Of a stretch of 64,000 nt of DNA, positions 31,906 through 41,508 are shown in pieces (position 1 is the stretch's first letter; each line of letters begins with the position of its first letter). Source of the DNA: an uncultured Nitrospira sp. (lineage in GTDB: Bacteria; Nitrospirota; Nitrospiria; Nitrospirales; Nitrospiraceae); assembly GCA_902500775.1 (NCBI GenBank), contig CABVRZ010000011.1, forward strand, positions 42,522 to 106,521, given 5' to 3'. Both the position numbers and the translations under genes were made by a program. Under the pieces are notes generated by a model, which did not search any database, was not told the DNA's origin, and worked only from the letters and a program-made list of their open reading frames with translations.

Positions 31906-32688
31906 TTACGCCAGCTGAGTACAACCGTCCGTCATACGGACCGGAACACCACGTTCCCTCAAATAGACCTTCGCTTGGGCGATCGTATAGGTTCGAAAAT
32001 GGAAAATGGAAGCAGCCAAGACGGCGTCCGCTTTTCCTGCCACAAACCCATCGTACAAATGCTCCAACGTCCCCACCCCACCGGAGGCAATCACGGGAAT
32101 CGACAGCGCACCAGACACTGCGGCGGTCAACCCAAGATCATATCCCGTTTGACGGCCATCCTGATCCATGCTGGTCAATAAAATCTCGCCGGCACCATAC
32201 TGTTGCATCCGTCTGGCCCACTCAACCACGTCCAGTCCCGTTGGCGTGCGACCACCATGCGTGAAGATTTCCCATTGCGCTGGTGCGACAGATTTCGCAT
32301 CGAGGGCGACGACGATACACTGCGTGCCAAATCGCTGGGCAGCTTCTCGAACAAACTCAGGCCGTTGCACCGCCGCAGTATTGATGCTGACCTTATCTGC
32401 TCCCGCGTTCAATAGGGCTCGAATATCCTCGGTCGTCCGCACCCCTCCACCGACCGTCACCGGCATAAAGACACGGGCCGCGGTCCGCTCAACCACATCC
32501 AGGATCGTCTTCCGGTTCTCATGCGAAGCGGTAATATCCAAAAAGCAGAGTTCGTCCGCCCCTTCGTGATCATAGCCCACCGCGGCTTCAACTGGGTCTC
32601 CGGCATCACGGAGATTGACAAAGCTCACCCCCTTGACCACGCGCCCCTCTTTGACATCGAGGCAGGGGATGATGCGTTTGGTCAACAT
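31906..32688 (-). CDS. hisF: Imidazole glycerol phosphate synthase, cyclase subunit
   Basis: HisF closes the imidazole ring using ammonia from HisH. The (beta/alpha)8 barrel protein of 260 aa starts [20 protein letters not shown] with the catalytic Asp, and has [47 protein letters not shown] with the second Asp and [14 protein letters not shown] chose the ATG at 32688; the longer frame reaches back into a repeat-like spacer. Confidence 0.97.
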   Translation of the reverse strand: MLTKRIIPCLDVKEGRVVKGVSFVNLRDAGDPVEAAVGYDHEGADELCFLDITASHENRKTILDVVERTAARVFMPVTVGGGVRTTEDIRALLNAGADKVSINTAAVQRPEFVREAAQRFGTQCIVVALDAKSVAPAQWEIFTHGGRTPTGLDVVEWARRMQQYGAGEILLTSMDQDGRQTGYDLGLTAAVSGALSIPVIASGGVGTLEHLYDGFVAGKADAVLAASIFHFRTYTIAQAKVYLRERGVPVRMTDGCTQLA

Positions 32689-32694
32689 GGAGAC

Positions 32695-32730
32695 TCGTGA
32701 AACGTAAGGCGTAAAAAGTGAACGGTGTCC
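32695..32730. repeat. Dispersed intergenic repeat, copy 1
   Basis: The spacer between hisA and hisF holds TCGTGAAACGTAAGGCGTAA then AAAGTGAACGGTG. A close copy is at 56601-56636 and an inverted one at 56662-56692, both in the proteasome operon. It looks like a member of a small GTGAAACGT-type intergenic repeat family. Confidence 0.65.
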
Positions 32731-32751
32731 ATCCAAAAATCGTCTCGGACC

Positions 32752-33477
32752 TTATCGCTTACCGAGCGCCGTTACTGCAGCTTGATAGTCGAGCTTCCCG
32801 TCATAGAGTGCTTTGCCCACGATGGCTCCTTCGATCCGAGACCCAAGCGAGCGCACCGCTAGAAGATCCTCAATCCGACTGATCCCCCCGGACGCGATCA
32901 CGGGAAAAGCGGAGGACGCTGCGACGTCTTTCAATGCCGTGAGATTCGGCCCGTTCAACATCCCATCCCGTGCAATATCTGTATAGATGACCGCCCCGAT
33001 TGCCAGTCCGCTGACCTCGTTCAGCAAATCGATCGCCTTCGTCTCCGACACCGCCGTCCACCCTTTCACCGCAACCTTGCCGTCGCGCGCATCCAGGCCG
33101 AGGACAATTAGTCGTGGAAACTCGTTACATGCCCGCTCGAGAAACGCTCGATCCGTGAGTGCCGCCGTCCCCAAGACCACGCGCGACACGCCCGCATTCA
33201 GATATCTTCGAACGGTTTCTATCGTCCGAATTCCACCGCCGACTTGGACATCGACAGTGACTGCTTTACGAACCGCCTCGATCTGAGGCAAATTCCTGGG
33301 CTCACCGCCGACCGCACCATTCAAATCAACGACATGAATCAGGCCCGCCCCACACTGTTGCCATTTTTGGGCAACAGCGACTACATCTTCCGAATAAATT
33401 GTCTCAGCCGCCATGTCGCCTTGGCGCAGTCGCACGCATCGCCCATCTTTCAGGTCAATTGCGGGAATGACGAACAC
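32752..33477 (-). CDS. hisA: Phosphoribosylformimino-AICAR isomerase
   Basis: HisA is the isomerase before the HisF/HisH step. The barrel protein starts VFVIPAIDLKDGRCVRLRQG with the catalytic Asp, and has VQVGGGIRTIETVRRYLNAG, RVVLGTAAL, YTDIARDGMLNGPNLTALKD with the second Asp and VIASGGISRIEDLLAV. I favour the GTG at 33475-33477, with GGAG upstream and one base after the preceding stop, giving 241 aa. An ATG at 33495 would add 6 residues. Confidence 0.96.
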   Translation of the reverse strand: MFVIPAIDLKDGRCVRLRQGDMAAETIYSEDVVAVAQKWQQCGAGLIHVVDLNGAVGGEPRNLPQIEAVRKAVTVDVQVGGGIRTIETVRRYLNAGVSRVVLGTAALTDRAFLERACNEFPRLIVLGLDARDGKVAVKGWTAVSETKAIDLLNEVSGLAIGAVIYTDIARDGMLNGPNLTALKDVAASSAFPVIASGGISRIEDLLAVRSLGSRIEGAIVGKALYDGKLDYQAAVTALGKR

Positions 33478-33478
33478 G

Positions 33479-34228
33479 TTATCGCTCCTCTCCACTGCCG
33501 AACGGAAACTCTTTCAACACTTCATCGACGCCGTACTCTGCCAACTCAGCCGCGGTCACGAAGGACCATCGCTGCAGGAATCCCATGAGATCTTCTGTCA
33601 TCGGCCGTTGCCGTTCATAATACCCACCAGCCCAGAGAACTTGCCCATCATTCGCAATGACCTTCGCCTGAAAACCGACTGTCGCCGGCGGATTGGCGCC
33701 GAGTCGACTGCCCACCCGCTCTTGATACATTGACACGAGACCGATCAATGCCGCATCTGCCTTGAGTCGTTTGGCCAAGGCTACGGCAGCCTGATCTGAT
33801 CCTAGTTTGGCAAGGTCCGAATCGGCCAAGGAGGCTCGCACAGCCTCACCGGGAGGTATTACATTAAGTCCTCTCCAATTCCGAAGCCGTTTCCAGAATA
33901 ATTCCGTCACCTGCTCTGCCGCGTATCCAGGCACAAGCATGGTCTTCGGGGCAGGAGGCGGTCCTTCCAACGGAACTCCCATCGAGATATCGAACCGCCG
34001 AATACTCTCCGGCGTGGGAATAACGAGATCATCATGACCGGACGACTGAGGAGTCATGATCGACGTAAACGGGATCAATGCAATGGAGCGAATGTGATAT
34101 CGAGATAATTCAGGGGCTGATTTGGTGGCAACTTTCGACCCACTGCAGCCCACAGCCATCCCCGTGAATCCCACTACGATGATCGCGAACCCCATGCGGA
34201 ATAGCGAGGGCACTTCTCTCACTTCCAT
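33479..34228 (-). CDS. Predicted lipoprotein inside the histidine run, unknown function
   Basis: About 249 aa, starting MEVREVPSLFRMGFAIIVVG with a lipobox at GMAVGC. The mature part has YHIRSIALIPFTSIMTPQSS, a GYAAEQVTELFWKRLRNWRG helix, LAKRLKADAALIGLVSMYQE and ANDGQVLWAGGYYERQRPMT. This is a pattern seen in lipoproteins with a TolB-N/CsgG-like fold, though I cannot name the family. The start overlaps the hisH stop by 10 bp and the stop is one base before hisA, so it is translated with histidine enzymes despite no evident role in the pathway. Confidence 0.75.
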   Translation of the reverse strand: MEVREVPSLFRMGFAIIVVGFTGMAVGCSGSKVATKSAPELSRYHIRSIALIPFTSIMTPQSSGHDDLVIPTPESIRRFDISMGVPLEGPPPAPKTMLVPGYAAEQVTELFWKRLRNWRGLNVIPPGEAVRASLADSDLAKLGSDQAAVALAKRLKADAALIGLVSMYQERVGSRLGANPPATVGFQAKVIANDGQVLWAGGYYERQRPMTEDLMGFLQRWSFVTAAELAEYGVDEVLKEFPFGSGEER

Positions 34229-34827
34229 CTCCCAAAATTCTGAATCAATTGTAGCCCGACTGCTTGACTCTTTTCCGGATGGAACTGGCAGGCCACCACA
34301 TTGTCTTTCCAAATACTGGAGGTGAACGGAACGCCATAACTCGTCGTTGTAGCCGTGATCTGTCGATCGGCTGGATCCACAAAAAATGAATGGACGAAAT
34401 ACCAGTTGGCGCCATCAGCGATTCCCTCGAACAGCGGGCATGGCCGTTGGACATTGGCTTGATTCCATCCCATATGTGGGACCTTGAGCTGGTGTTCCTT
34501 GGGAAACGCTCGCACCCTCCCCGGGAAAAGAGCCAAGCCCTCATGGGTGCCGAATTCTTCACTTTCCGAAAACAGCAGTTGGAATCCCAAGCAGATTCCC
34601 AGGAATGGTTTCCCAGATCGAACTGCCGTCTTGATGGGTTCGACCAATTCGTATTGCCGTAGATTTGACATGCAATCTCCAAACGCCCCGACGCCCGGCA
34701 AAACCACATGGCTCGCGTTATGAATCATGCCTGCCTCACGGGTGATCACCGCCTGATGCCCCACCGCCTCAAAGGCTTTGGAGACACTGCGCAGATTTCC
34801 CATTCCATAATCGATGATGGCAATCAT
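34219..34827 (-). CDS. hisH: Imidazole glycerol phosphate synthase, glutaminase subunit
   Basis: HisH frees ammonia from glutamine for HisF. The class I amidotransferase signs are all present: MIAIIDYGMGNLRSVSKAFE, VVLPGVGAFGDCM, the nucleophile in PFLGICLGFQLLFSESEEFG, and the His-Glu pair in VACQFHPEKSQAVG. Length is 202 aa from the ATG at 34827. In most organisms hisH follows hisB directly; here an acyltransferase gene separates them. Confidence 0.96.
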   Translation of the reverse strand: MIAIIDYGMGNLRSVSKAFEAVGHQAVITREAGMIHNASHVVLPGVGAFGDCMSNLRQYELVEPIKTAVRSGKPFLGICLGFQLLFSESEEFGTHEGLALFPGRVRAFPKEHQLKVPHMGWNQANVQRPCPLFEGIADGANWYFVHSFFVDPADRQITATTTSYGVPFTSSIWKDNVVACQFHPEKSQAVGLQLIQNFGRWK

Positions 34828-35085
34828 AGTTCTTCCCGATGGCAGGGAGCAGTAACAATACCGCAACTGAGACCATCCTGCTACTGGGATTCTTACCCAG
34901 TACGGGTCATCATGAGATTGGCTGGGTGGAGCTGCGCATATCGTGAACAGAGTTGTGGAGGAAGATTCTCTCTACCCGGACGTGCTGGACCACTGAACAG
35001 GGGCACACACCCCGAGTATCTGAACTGTGCATATCTTTCAGCTTGCCAGGTTAGATGACAGACGGCGAGAGACCTCAGCTGGGCA
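34828..35085. other. Gap between hisH and the acyltransferase gene
   Basis: No gene is visible. The stretch contains a short hairpin GCTGGG/CCCAGC (about 35078-35095) and no coding frame with a start. It may carry the promoter for the hisH part of the run after the acyltransferase insertion. Confidence 0.5.
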
Positions 35086-36336
35086 TTACCCAGCGTGGGA
35101 TGACACATGCCTTCCGTTGTTTAGACGATGGGCTGTATCAATCGAATTCTGCCCCTGAATAGCGGTTCGTCCCCACTTCCAGGCGGGTTTCACTACGAGA
35201 TATTGAAGGACGGGTATCTTCTCCAAAACAAGTACGAATACGACCGATGTGAGATAGACTATAATTCCGAGAAACAACCCCCACAAGGGAACCTTACCTG
35301 ACAATTTCCAAACAAAAGGGGTGATGGTATACATCACAAAGACATGCGCCACGTAGATTCCCAAGGTCAGGCGCCCCAGGAAAGGGAAGGGGGTCGACCG
35401 GCCCAGCTGAGGCTTTGCAAGCGCCAGCAGAAACATCCCCAGACTAAGGCATATGCCCCCCCCAAAGGCGTGTCCTTTAATAGCCGGCATCGAGCTATGG
35501 AACAACGCATTCATCACGACTCCTTCCATCAGAGCCAGGGCATAGCCTCCTAAGATCAAACTCCAGGCTACGGTGACTGAGAACTGCTCTCGTCGTTCTG
35601 CAAGCCACCCACCCAAGGCAATAAGCGGAATGGCAATAATCCATTGCCCAAGAGGGATAGGAGCATTGAGCAAATTCTTGGATGTGATTTCCTCTACAAG
35701 AATGAGCACATAAATACCTACGGCCAAGAGAGGTAGGTACCTTTGTAACCTGCCCACAGCCACCAGTGTCATGATAACCAAACCAAACATGAGCGCCGGA
35801 AGAAACCACAGATGCCATACCGGACGAATCCCCTCTATGAAGAGCCAGATGTGCTGAGTTTGCAACAAATGGATATTCTTCAGAGTCTCCGCCTGAACCG
35901 ATTGCCATACCCCGTGATGAAGAACCTCAGCAGGCCAATCAGACGGCGTCACGATGTAAATGCACATCCAAACAAGAAGAATCCAAACTAATGGGGCGAC
36001 ATACCGACGGAACTGAGCAATAGGGTTCCCCTCGGTCAGCATCGATCGCTGAAAAAAATAGCCGGCCGTAATAAAAAAATACGGGACCCCTACCCACCAG
36101 ACAAGGTAGCCATTCAGGACAACGAAAAAATTACCACCGGCGAGCTGTGAGAGACTTGACAGAAAGTGGCTATGCCAGAGAATCACCGCAAAAATAGCCA
36201 CTACTCGAAAGCTTTCGACACTAGGCATGCGTGTCGAGACTTGCTCGCCGTTCCGACCGAACAGCTGAAGCGACTGGAGCGTGGCTCGCCAATTTTTCGT
36301 AGGGGACGAAACGGTGAGGCTACAGGATTGTTCCAT
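35086..36336 (-). CDS. Acyltransferase family 3 membrane protein
   Basis: The 416-aa protein has about ten membrane helices and the family signature near residues 40-60: VESFRVVAIFAVILWHSHFL, with the catalytic-type Arg and His. Next come VGVPYFFITAGYFFQRSM and a C-terminal LGRLTLGIYVAHVFVMYTIT. These enzymes O-acetylate surface sugars, such as O-antigen or exopolysaccharide. The ATG at 36336 has AGGGG 8 bases upstream; a second start at 36225 is possible. It sits between hisB and hisH with large gaps on both sides (406 and 258 bp), so it looks like a later insertion into the histidine run. Confidence 0.88.
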   Translation of the reverse strand: MEQSCSLTVSSPTKNWRATLQSLQLFGRNGEQVSTRMPSVESFRVVAIFAVILWHSHFLSSLSQLAGGNFFVVLNGYLVWWVGVPYFFITAGYFFQRSMLTEGNPIAQFRRYVAPLVWILLVWMCIYIVTPSDWPAEVLHHGVWQSVQAETLKNIHLLQTQHIWLFIEGIRPVWHLWFLPALMFGLVIMTLVAVGRLQRYLPLLAVGIYVLILVEEITSKNLLNAPIPLGQWIIAIPLIALGGWLAERREQFSVTVAWSLILGGYALALMEGVVMNALFHSSMPAIKGHAFGGGICLSLGMFLLALAKPQLGRSTPFPFLGRLTLGIYVAHVFVMYTITPFVWKLSGKVPLWGLFLGIIVYLTSVVFVLVLEKIPVLQYLVVKPAWKWGRTAIQGQNSIDTAHRLNNGRHVSSHAG

Positions 36337-36742
36337 CAGAAATCCCCTCCGTACTTGTCTGGTACGGAAGTCTAATTGTTCTCAAGATGGTACGAGTATC
36401 CCACTAAAGAGTAGGACGGCCTACCAGGGAATCCCTGAATAGGAGACGTGCAATACCTGAGGAAGTGAAAAGTGCAAACCAGGGGATCGTTAGAAAGGAG
36501 AAGTCTCAGGTCATAAGAGGTCCCAGCCCAGCAGAGCTGGCCACAACCAGACCATCGTAACTTATAGCCCTAGGACGAGTACTGTTCTACAAACGCCGTT
36601 AGCGAGATCGAACATGCGAACGGCTAGATGGACGAGGACGTTTGAATGGAGAGGATGGAAAGCTCAGAGGGGACCGCTGTGAAGCTGTGGCCCCTCAATT
36701 CTCAGCGGGACCACGGCCCTTGACCGAGCGACCTTTCCCTGA
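36337..36742. other. Gap between hisB and the acyltransferase gene
   Basis: About 400 bp without a credible gene. A hairpin GAGGGGACC/GGCCCCTC (36666-36695) stands near the hisB end, without a T-run, so it is at most a weak terminator. The acyltransferase promoter probably lies in 36340-36440. Nothing else is recognised. Confidence 0.5.
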
Positions 36743-37351
36743 TCACAGCAGACCTTTTGTCGACAGGACGTTTCCAGCGAGTCGTTCTTCCGGCATTGTG
36801 CCCTGATCCAGCGCCTTGGCGAGGGCCTTGAAGATAGCTTCCATGATGTGGTGAGGGTTGCGCCCATAAAGCAGATTGACGTGGAGATTCAGGCCCCCAT
36901 GGGTGACGAAGGCCTGAAAAAAGTCTTCGAAAAGGCCAAGATCGAACGCTTTGATCTTCCGGTCTGGCAATGCCACATTGTAGACCAGAAACGGTCGGCC
37001 ACTGAGATCAATGGTCACCTGGGCCAAGGTTTCGTCAAGCGGCGCCGAGGCAAACCCAAATCGCTTGATTCCCGCCTTTTCACCCAGCGCCTGGTGCAAG
37101 GCCTTCCCCATGACGATCCCAACATCTTCCACGGTATGATGTTCATCAATGTCGATGTCCCCTTTTGCCTGCACCGTGAGGTCGAAAAAGCCATGCTTGG
37201 CCAGGAGCTCCAACATGTGGTCAAAGAAGCGAATGCCGGTATCGATGGTCCCCTTGCCACTCCCGTCCAAGGTCCACTCGACACAAATGTCGGTTTCCTT
37301 GGTCGACCGCTGAACCTTCCCCCGGCGAGAAGCCCCCTCGTTCGTTTTCAT
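36743..37351 (-). CDS. hisB: Imidazoleglycerol-phosphate dehydratase
   Basis: HisB dehydrates imidazoleglycerol phosphate. The 202-aa single-function enzyme has the metal-binding GIRFFDHMLELLAKHGFFDL, DIDEHHTVEDVGIVMGKAL, the FFQAFVTHGGLNLHVNLLYG block and NPHHIMEAIFKALAKALDQG, each with the His/Glu ligands of the two Mn sites. It overlaps the hisD stop by 4 bp. Confidence 0.97.
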   Translation of the reverse strand: MKTNEGASRRGKVQRSTKETDICVEWTLDGSGKGTIDTGIRFFDHMLELLAKHGFFDLTVQAKGDIDIDEHHTVEDVGIVMGKALHQALGEKAGIKRFGFASAPLDETLAQVTIDLSGRPFLVYNVALPDRKIKAFDLGLFEDFFQAFVTHGGLNLHVNLLYGRNPHHIMEAIFKALAKALDQGTMPEERLAGNVLSTKGLL

Positions 37352-38631
37352 GAAAACCTGCTCTGGGCCGACTTGGCGTGTGCATCAAATCCTTCGATCT
37401 GAGCAAGTCGGATCAAAGGGTCTTTAACTTTGGCCAATGCCTGCTTCGTATAGTATACGATGTTGCTGATCTTCACATAGTCATTGACGGACAGGGGGGA
37501 GAAAAACCGAGCAGTTCCACCGGTCGGTAACACATGGTTCGGCCCCGCGATATAGTCGGCAACCGACGGCGGTGTGTACCGCCCCAAGAACAACGCCCCA
37601 GCATGACGAACCTGCTCCAAATAATCAAAGGGATTATCCACTGAAAGCGTCAGGTGCTCTGCCGCAATTTCATTGGCCACCGCAATGGCTTCGTCCATCG
37701 TCGGAACGACGAACGCCACCGCATGCTGTGCGATCGACTTTGCGGCGATTTTCTCCCGTTGAAGCCCCTTTAACTGAGTCTCGACCATTTTCGAGACGTC
37801 TTTTGCCAATCGTTCCGATGTGGTGACGAGAAACACCTGCGCGTCTTCGTCATGCTCCGCTTCACAGAGCAGATCGGCAGCGACATGCGCAGGTTTCGCC
37901 TCATCATCAGCCACCACAAGGAGCTCGCTGGGCCCAGCGACCATGTCAATTCCTACGATGCCGTAGAGTAATCGTTTGGCCGTTGCCACATAAATATTCC
38001 CTGGTCCAACGATCTTATCGACCTTTTCGATGGTTTTTGTTCCATACGCAAGCGCCGCAATGGCCTGCACCCCGCCCACGCGATAAATCTCCGTCACCCC
38101 GGCAATGTCAGCCGCAACGAGCAAGTAAGGATTAATCCCATCCTTCTGTGGGGGCGTGGTCATCACAATACGCGAGACGCCGGCGACTTTTGCGGGAATC
38201 GCACACATGAGGACAGACGACGGGTAAACTGCTTTTCCACCAGGCACATAGACCCCGACCGCATCGATCGGTCCAATGACTTGTCCTAACGTGGCATCTC
38301 CATCCTGGTACATCCAGGTCTTCGTCCGTTGCCGCTCATGAAACGCGGTCACTCGTTCGGCGGCCAGCCGCAGCGCATCGCCTTCATCTTTCCTGATATG
38401 GAAGTAGGCGTTCTTGATTTCCTCGGGCGAGACTCGTACCGTTTCGGATTTCAGCGTCACCTTGTCAAATTGTGCCGTATAGCGAAAGACAGCTTTATCT
38501 CCACCTCGCTCAACTGCCTGCAAGATCGTGCGCACGCTCTTTTCAACCGCCGCACCGGTTACCCGCCCTCGCAGGGAGGCCTTCTTCAAGGTTGAAAGAA
38601 AGTTTCGATCGGCTTTCGTGACGATTTTCAT
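37348..38631 (-). CDS. hisD: Histidinol dehydrogenase
   Basis: HisD oxidises histidinol to histidine in two NAD steps with Zn. The 427-aa protein has VGVYVPGGKAVYPSSVLMCA, VGGVQAIAALAYGT, VGPGNIYVATAKRLLYGIVG, IDMVAGPSELLVVADDEA, LLCEAEHDEDAQVFLVTTS and VLPTGGTARFFSPLSVNDYV. It overlaps hisG upstream and hisB downstream by 4 bp each (ATGA). Confidence 0.97.
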   Translation of the reverse strand: MKIVTKADRNFLSTLKKASLRGRVTGAAVEKSVRTILQAVERGGDKAVFRYTAQFDKVTLKSETVRVSPEEIKNAYFHIRKDEGDALRLAAERVTAFHERQRTKTWMYQDGDATLGQVIGPIDAVGVYVPGGKAVYPSSVLMCAIPAKVAGVSRIVMTTPPQKDGINPYLLVAADIAGVTEIYRVGGVQAIAALAYGTKTIEKVDKIVGPGNIYVATAKRLLYGIVGIDMVAGPSELLVVADDEAKPAHVAADLLCEAEHDEDAQVFLVTTSERLAKDVSKMVETQLKGLQREKIAAKSIAQHAVAFVVPTMDEAIAVANEIAAEHLTLSVDNPFDYLEQVRHAGALFLGRYTPPSVADYIAGPNHVLPTGGTARFFSPLSVNDYVKISNIVYYTKQALAKVKDPLIRLAQIEGFDAHAKSAQSRFS

Positions 38632-39329
38632 GAACGAGCCATCTTTTTCTTGCGTGCCTGTGGAGTGATTGAACGACCGTTAACGGATGACGACCGCTGA
38701 CCTGGGACCACGCCCCGGAGTTTCCGAATCAGCGTCATCAGCGGCTCGTGTTTTAGGCGGAGACTCGCCCGATTGACGATCAGACGAGCGGTCGATCGGG
38801 CAATCACTTCTACTTCCACCAGATCATGGGCCTTCAGAGTGCTGCCCGTTTCAACCAAATCGACAATTCGATCAGCTAACCCCACGACCGGCGCCAGCTC
38901 GATCGAACCATACAGCTTGATAATCTCGACCGGAACTCCACGCGCATTAAAATAGCGCTCACTGATCCGCGGGTACTTCGTCGCGATCCGAACTTTCGGC
39001 GACAGTCGAGCAGCTACCTCTTCTCCTTGGAGCGCGGCGACGGCGATTCTACACGCTCCGAATCCTAAATCCAATGGTTCGTATACGTCACTTTCTTGTT
39101 CCATCAAGACATCTTTTCCGACAACTCCGGCATCTGCCCCTCCGTATTCCACATACGTGGGCACATCGCTCGGACGGACGATCAGAAAGGTCATCTCATT
39201 TTCCGGACTGACAAAGATCAGCCGGCGGCTCTCCGCAGAAAGCCCAGCAATCCTGTAGCCAGCCCGTCGGAAAAGATCCAGCGCGGACTCCATGAGCTTT
39301 CCTTTTGATAGGGCAATCGTCAACATCAA
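38628..39329 (-). CDS. hisG: ATP phosphoribosyltransferase (short form)
   Basis: HisG starts histidine synthesis by joining ATP and PRPP. The 233-aa protein begins MLTIALSKGKLMESALDLFR (after an extra Met) and has PTYVEYGGADAGVVGKDVLM, IATKYPRISERYF, IKLYGSIELAPVVGLADRIVD and VETGSTLKAHDL. It lacks the C-terminal regulatory domain of the long form and so should need HisZ, which is not in this window. The last ~25 residues, rich in Arg, Ser and Lys, extend beyond the usual end. Confidence 0.96.
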   Translation of the reverse strand: MMLTIALSKGKLMESALDLFRRAGYRIAGLSAESRRLIFVSPENEMTFLIVRPSDVPTYVEYGGADAGVVGKDVLMEQESDVYEPLDLGFGACRIAVAALQGEEVAARLSPKVRIATKYPRISERYFNARGVPVEIIKLYGSIELAPVVGLADRIVDLVETGSTLKAHDLVEVEVIARSTARLIVNRASLRLKHEPLMTLIRKLRGVVPGQRSSSVNGRSITPQARKKKMARS

Positions 39330-39335
39330 CCACCC

Positions 39336-40604
39336 TTAATGCACTTTTGCCGTCATCGGTCGGCGCTGGATGTCAGCACCCAAGGCTCGCAGTTTCTCTT
39401 CAAGGCGCTCATACCCTCTATCGAGGTGATAGACACGTTGAACCTGCGTCAGCCCCTCTGCCGCCAACCCCGCCACGATGAGCCCTGCACTCGCACGGAG
39501 GTCGGAGGCCATCACTGGAGCTCCGGCCAGAGCCTTACGCCCAGTCACCACCAGTCGATTCCCTTCCACCCGAATGTCGGCACCCATCCGCCGCAACTCT
39601 TCTACATGCATAAACCGACTCTCAAATACCGTCTCTGTGATGACGCTCGTCCCTTCCGCAAGACTCATCAGTGCCACCATCTGCGCCTGCATATCGGTCG
39701 GAAACCCAGGAAAGGGCAAGGTCTTCACATCGGTCCCTTTTAGGATACCCGGCACAGAAAGGCGCACCACATCTTGTTCTTCCTGGACATCAGCTCCAAC
39801 TTCCCGCAATTTCATCAGAACCGCCTCAAGATGACTGGGGTGGCAATGCGTCACCGTGACCTCTCCGCGGGTCATAGCCCCTGCGGCTAGATAGGTTCCG
39901 GCTTCGATACGATCAGGGATGACGTCATGATCGCCACCGTGAAGTTGAGAGACCCCTTCAATCGTGATTACATCGGTTCCAGCCCCATGAATCCGCGCAC
40001 CACGCTTGACGAGAAACTTGGCCAGATCCACAATTTCCGGCTCCTTGGCCGCATTCTCAAGCATCGTCACCCCGTCGGCGAGTGCCGCTGCCATCATGAG
40101 ATTTTCCGTTCCCGTCACCGTCGGGGTATCGCAGTAAATACGTGCGCCTCTCAGTCGCTTCGCCTTGGCCGTGATATAACCATGCTCAATGGAAATCTCA
40201 GCTCCTAACTTTGCCAATCCTGCCAAATGCAGGTTCACAGGCCTGGAGCCAATCGCGCAGCCTCCTGGTAGAGAAACCTTGGCTTCACCGCAACGTGCCA
40301 CCAACGGACCCAACACCAGAACTGAGGCCCGCATGGTCTTGACGAGATCATATGGCGCTTCTGTCGATACCACCATGTCGGCCTGAATGACCGCTCGGTT
40401 CCCCTCATGCGAGACCTTCGCCCCAAGGATCCCTAGAAGCTTTCCCATCGTCAGCACGTCAACGACCCTCGGCAGGTTCGTGATGACACATTCTCCACCG
40501 CTGAGAATGGTCGAGGCCAAAATAGGGAGCGCGGAGTTTTTAGCCCCGCTGATACGGACTTCTCCAACAAGCCGATTGCCTCCATTGATGAGAATCTCAT
40601 CCAT
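39336..40604 (-). CDS. murA: UDP-N-acetylglucosamine 1-carboxyvinyltransferase
   Basis: MurA transfers enolpyruvate to UDP-GlcNAc, the first committed step of peptidoglycan. The 422-aa protein starts [20 protein letters not shown], with [18 protein letters not shown], the fosfomycin-target Cys in [40 protein letters not shown] and [21 protein letters not shown] chose the ATG at 40604; it overlaps the prmC stop by 8 bp. Confidence 0.97.
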   Translation of the reverse strand: MDEILINGGNRLVGEVRISGAKNSALPILASTILSGGECVITNLPRVVDVLTMGKLLGILGAKVSHEGNRAVIQADMVVSTEAPYDLVKTMRASVLVLGPLVARCGEAKVSLPGGCAIGSRPVNLHLAGLAKLGAEISIEHGYITAKAKRLRGARIYCDTPTVTGTENLMMAAALADGVTMLENAAKEPEIVDLAKFLVKRGARIHGAGTDVITIEGVSQLHGGDHDVIPDRIEAGTYLAAGAMTRGEVTVTHCHPSHLEAVLMKLREVGADVQEEQDVVRLSVPGILKGTDVKTLPFPGFPTDMQAQMVALMSLAEGTSVITETVFESRFMHVEELRRMGADIRVEGNRLVVTGRKALAGAPVMASDLRASAGLIVAGLAAEGLTQVQRVYHLDRGYERLEEKLRALGADIQRRPMTAKVH

Positions 40605-41505
40605 GATTCGGCGCCTCGCATGCACGCCGCGCAATGAACACACGTTCAATGCCTGCTTCGTCTTTGACGGTTTGAAGCCCCGTGTATCCTCCTGCGTCTT
40701 CCGCCACCCGTCGCACAAGAGACGCTTGCCCCAGACCAAGTTCCATGATCAACAACCCTCCTGGGACGAGGAATTCTTTCGAGTCACGGATCAATCGATC
40801 GTGGAATTCAATCCCTTGAAGCCCGGCCAACAGGGCACATCGTGGCTCATAATCCCTTACCTCCGGTTGCAAACCCGCCCAATCCGCTTCGGCAATGTAC
40901 GGAGGATTGGAGATGATCGCATCCACAGCCCCTGCGACAGAGCAGTCTCTCAGCGGAGACAGAAGATCCCCTTCTCGCCAAATGATCTTGTCGCTGACGC
41001 CATGTCGTTCCGCGTTCCCTCTCGCAACGCTCAACGCGTCGTGCGAGCAGTCCAGCGCGAAAATGCGCATACCACTGAGGATGGTCGCCAGCGTCACGGC
41101 CACACAGCCGGAGCCGGTTCCGACATCAACCAGTACAGCACCCTCCGCAAATCCGCCCTCCCTCACGGTTTCTTGAATAAGGAGTTCTGTTTCCGGACGA
41201 GGGATCAACACTGCCGGAGTGACGGAAAAGTCGAGCCCACAAAACTCTTGCGAGCCCAAGATATACTGAAGCGGCTCTCGCGACTCCCGTCTGCGCACCA
41301 TTGACATTACACGTGCGAGTTGCTCGGCCGTCACCAGTTGCTCAGACCGACTGGCCAACTCATGGTGCTTCATCTTCAAGGCATAGGCTAAAAGCCACCG
41401 CGCTTCCTGTGCAGCATTCGCAATCCCTGCCTGTTCCAGCCTGTGCTGCGCGTTAGCGAGTAGCTGACCGAGGGTCTGTATATCTGATAGTGCAGGACTC
41501 GTCAC
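40597..41505 (-). CDS. prmC: Release-factor glutamine N5-methyltransferase
   Basis: PrmC methylates the Gln of the GGQ motif in release factors. The 302-aa protein has an N-terminal helical domain (LLANAQHRLEQAGIANAAQE), VLIPRPETELLIQETV, the SAM loop VLVDVGTGSGCVAVTLATIL and the catalytic NPPY in VDAIISNPPYIAEADWAGLQ. It lies 3 bp after prfA, which encodes its substrate. Confidence 0.97.
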   Translation of the reverse strand: MTSPALSDIQTLGQLLANAQHRLEQAGIANAAQEARWLLAYALKMKHHELASRSEQLVTAEQLARVMSMVRRRESREPLQYILGSQEFCGLDFSVTPAVLIPRPETELLIQETVREGGFAEGAVLVDVGTGSGCVAVTLATILSGMRIFALDCSHDALSVARGNAERHGVSDKIIWREGDLLSPLRDCSVAGAVDAIISNPPYIAEADWAGLQPEVRDYEPRCALLAGLQGIEFHDRLIRDSKEFLVPGGLLIMELGLGQASLVRRVAEDAGGYTGLQTVKDEAGIERVFIARRACEAPNHG

Positions 41506-41508
41506 TGC

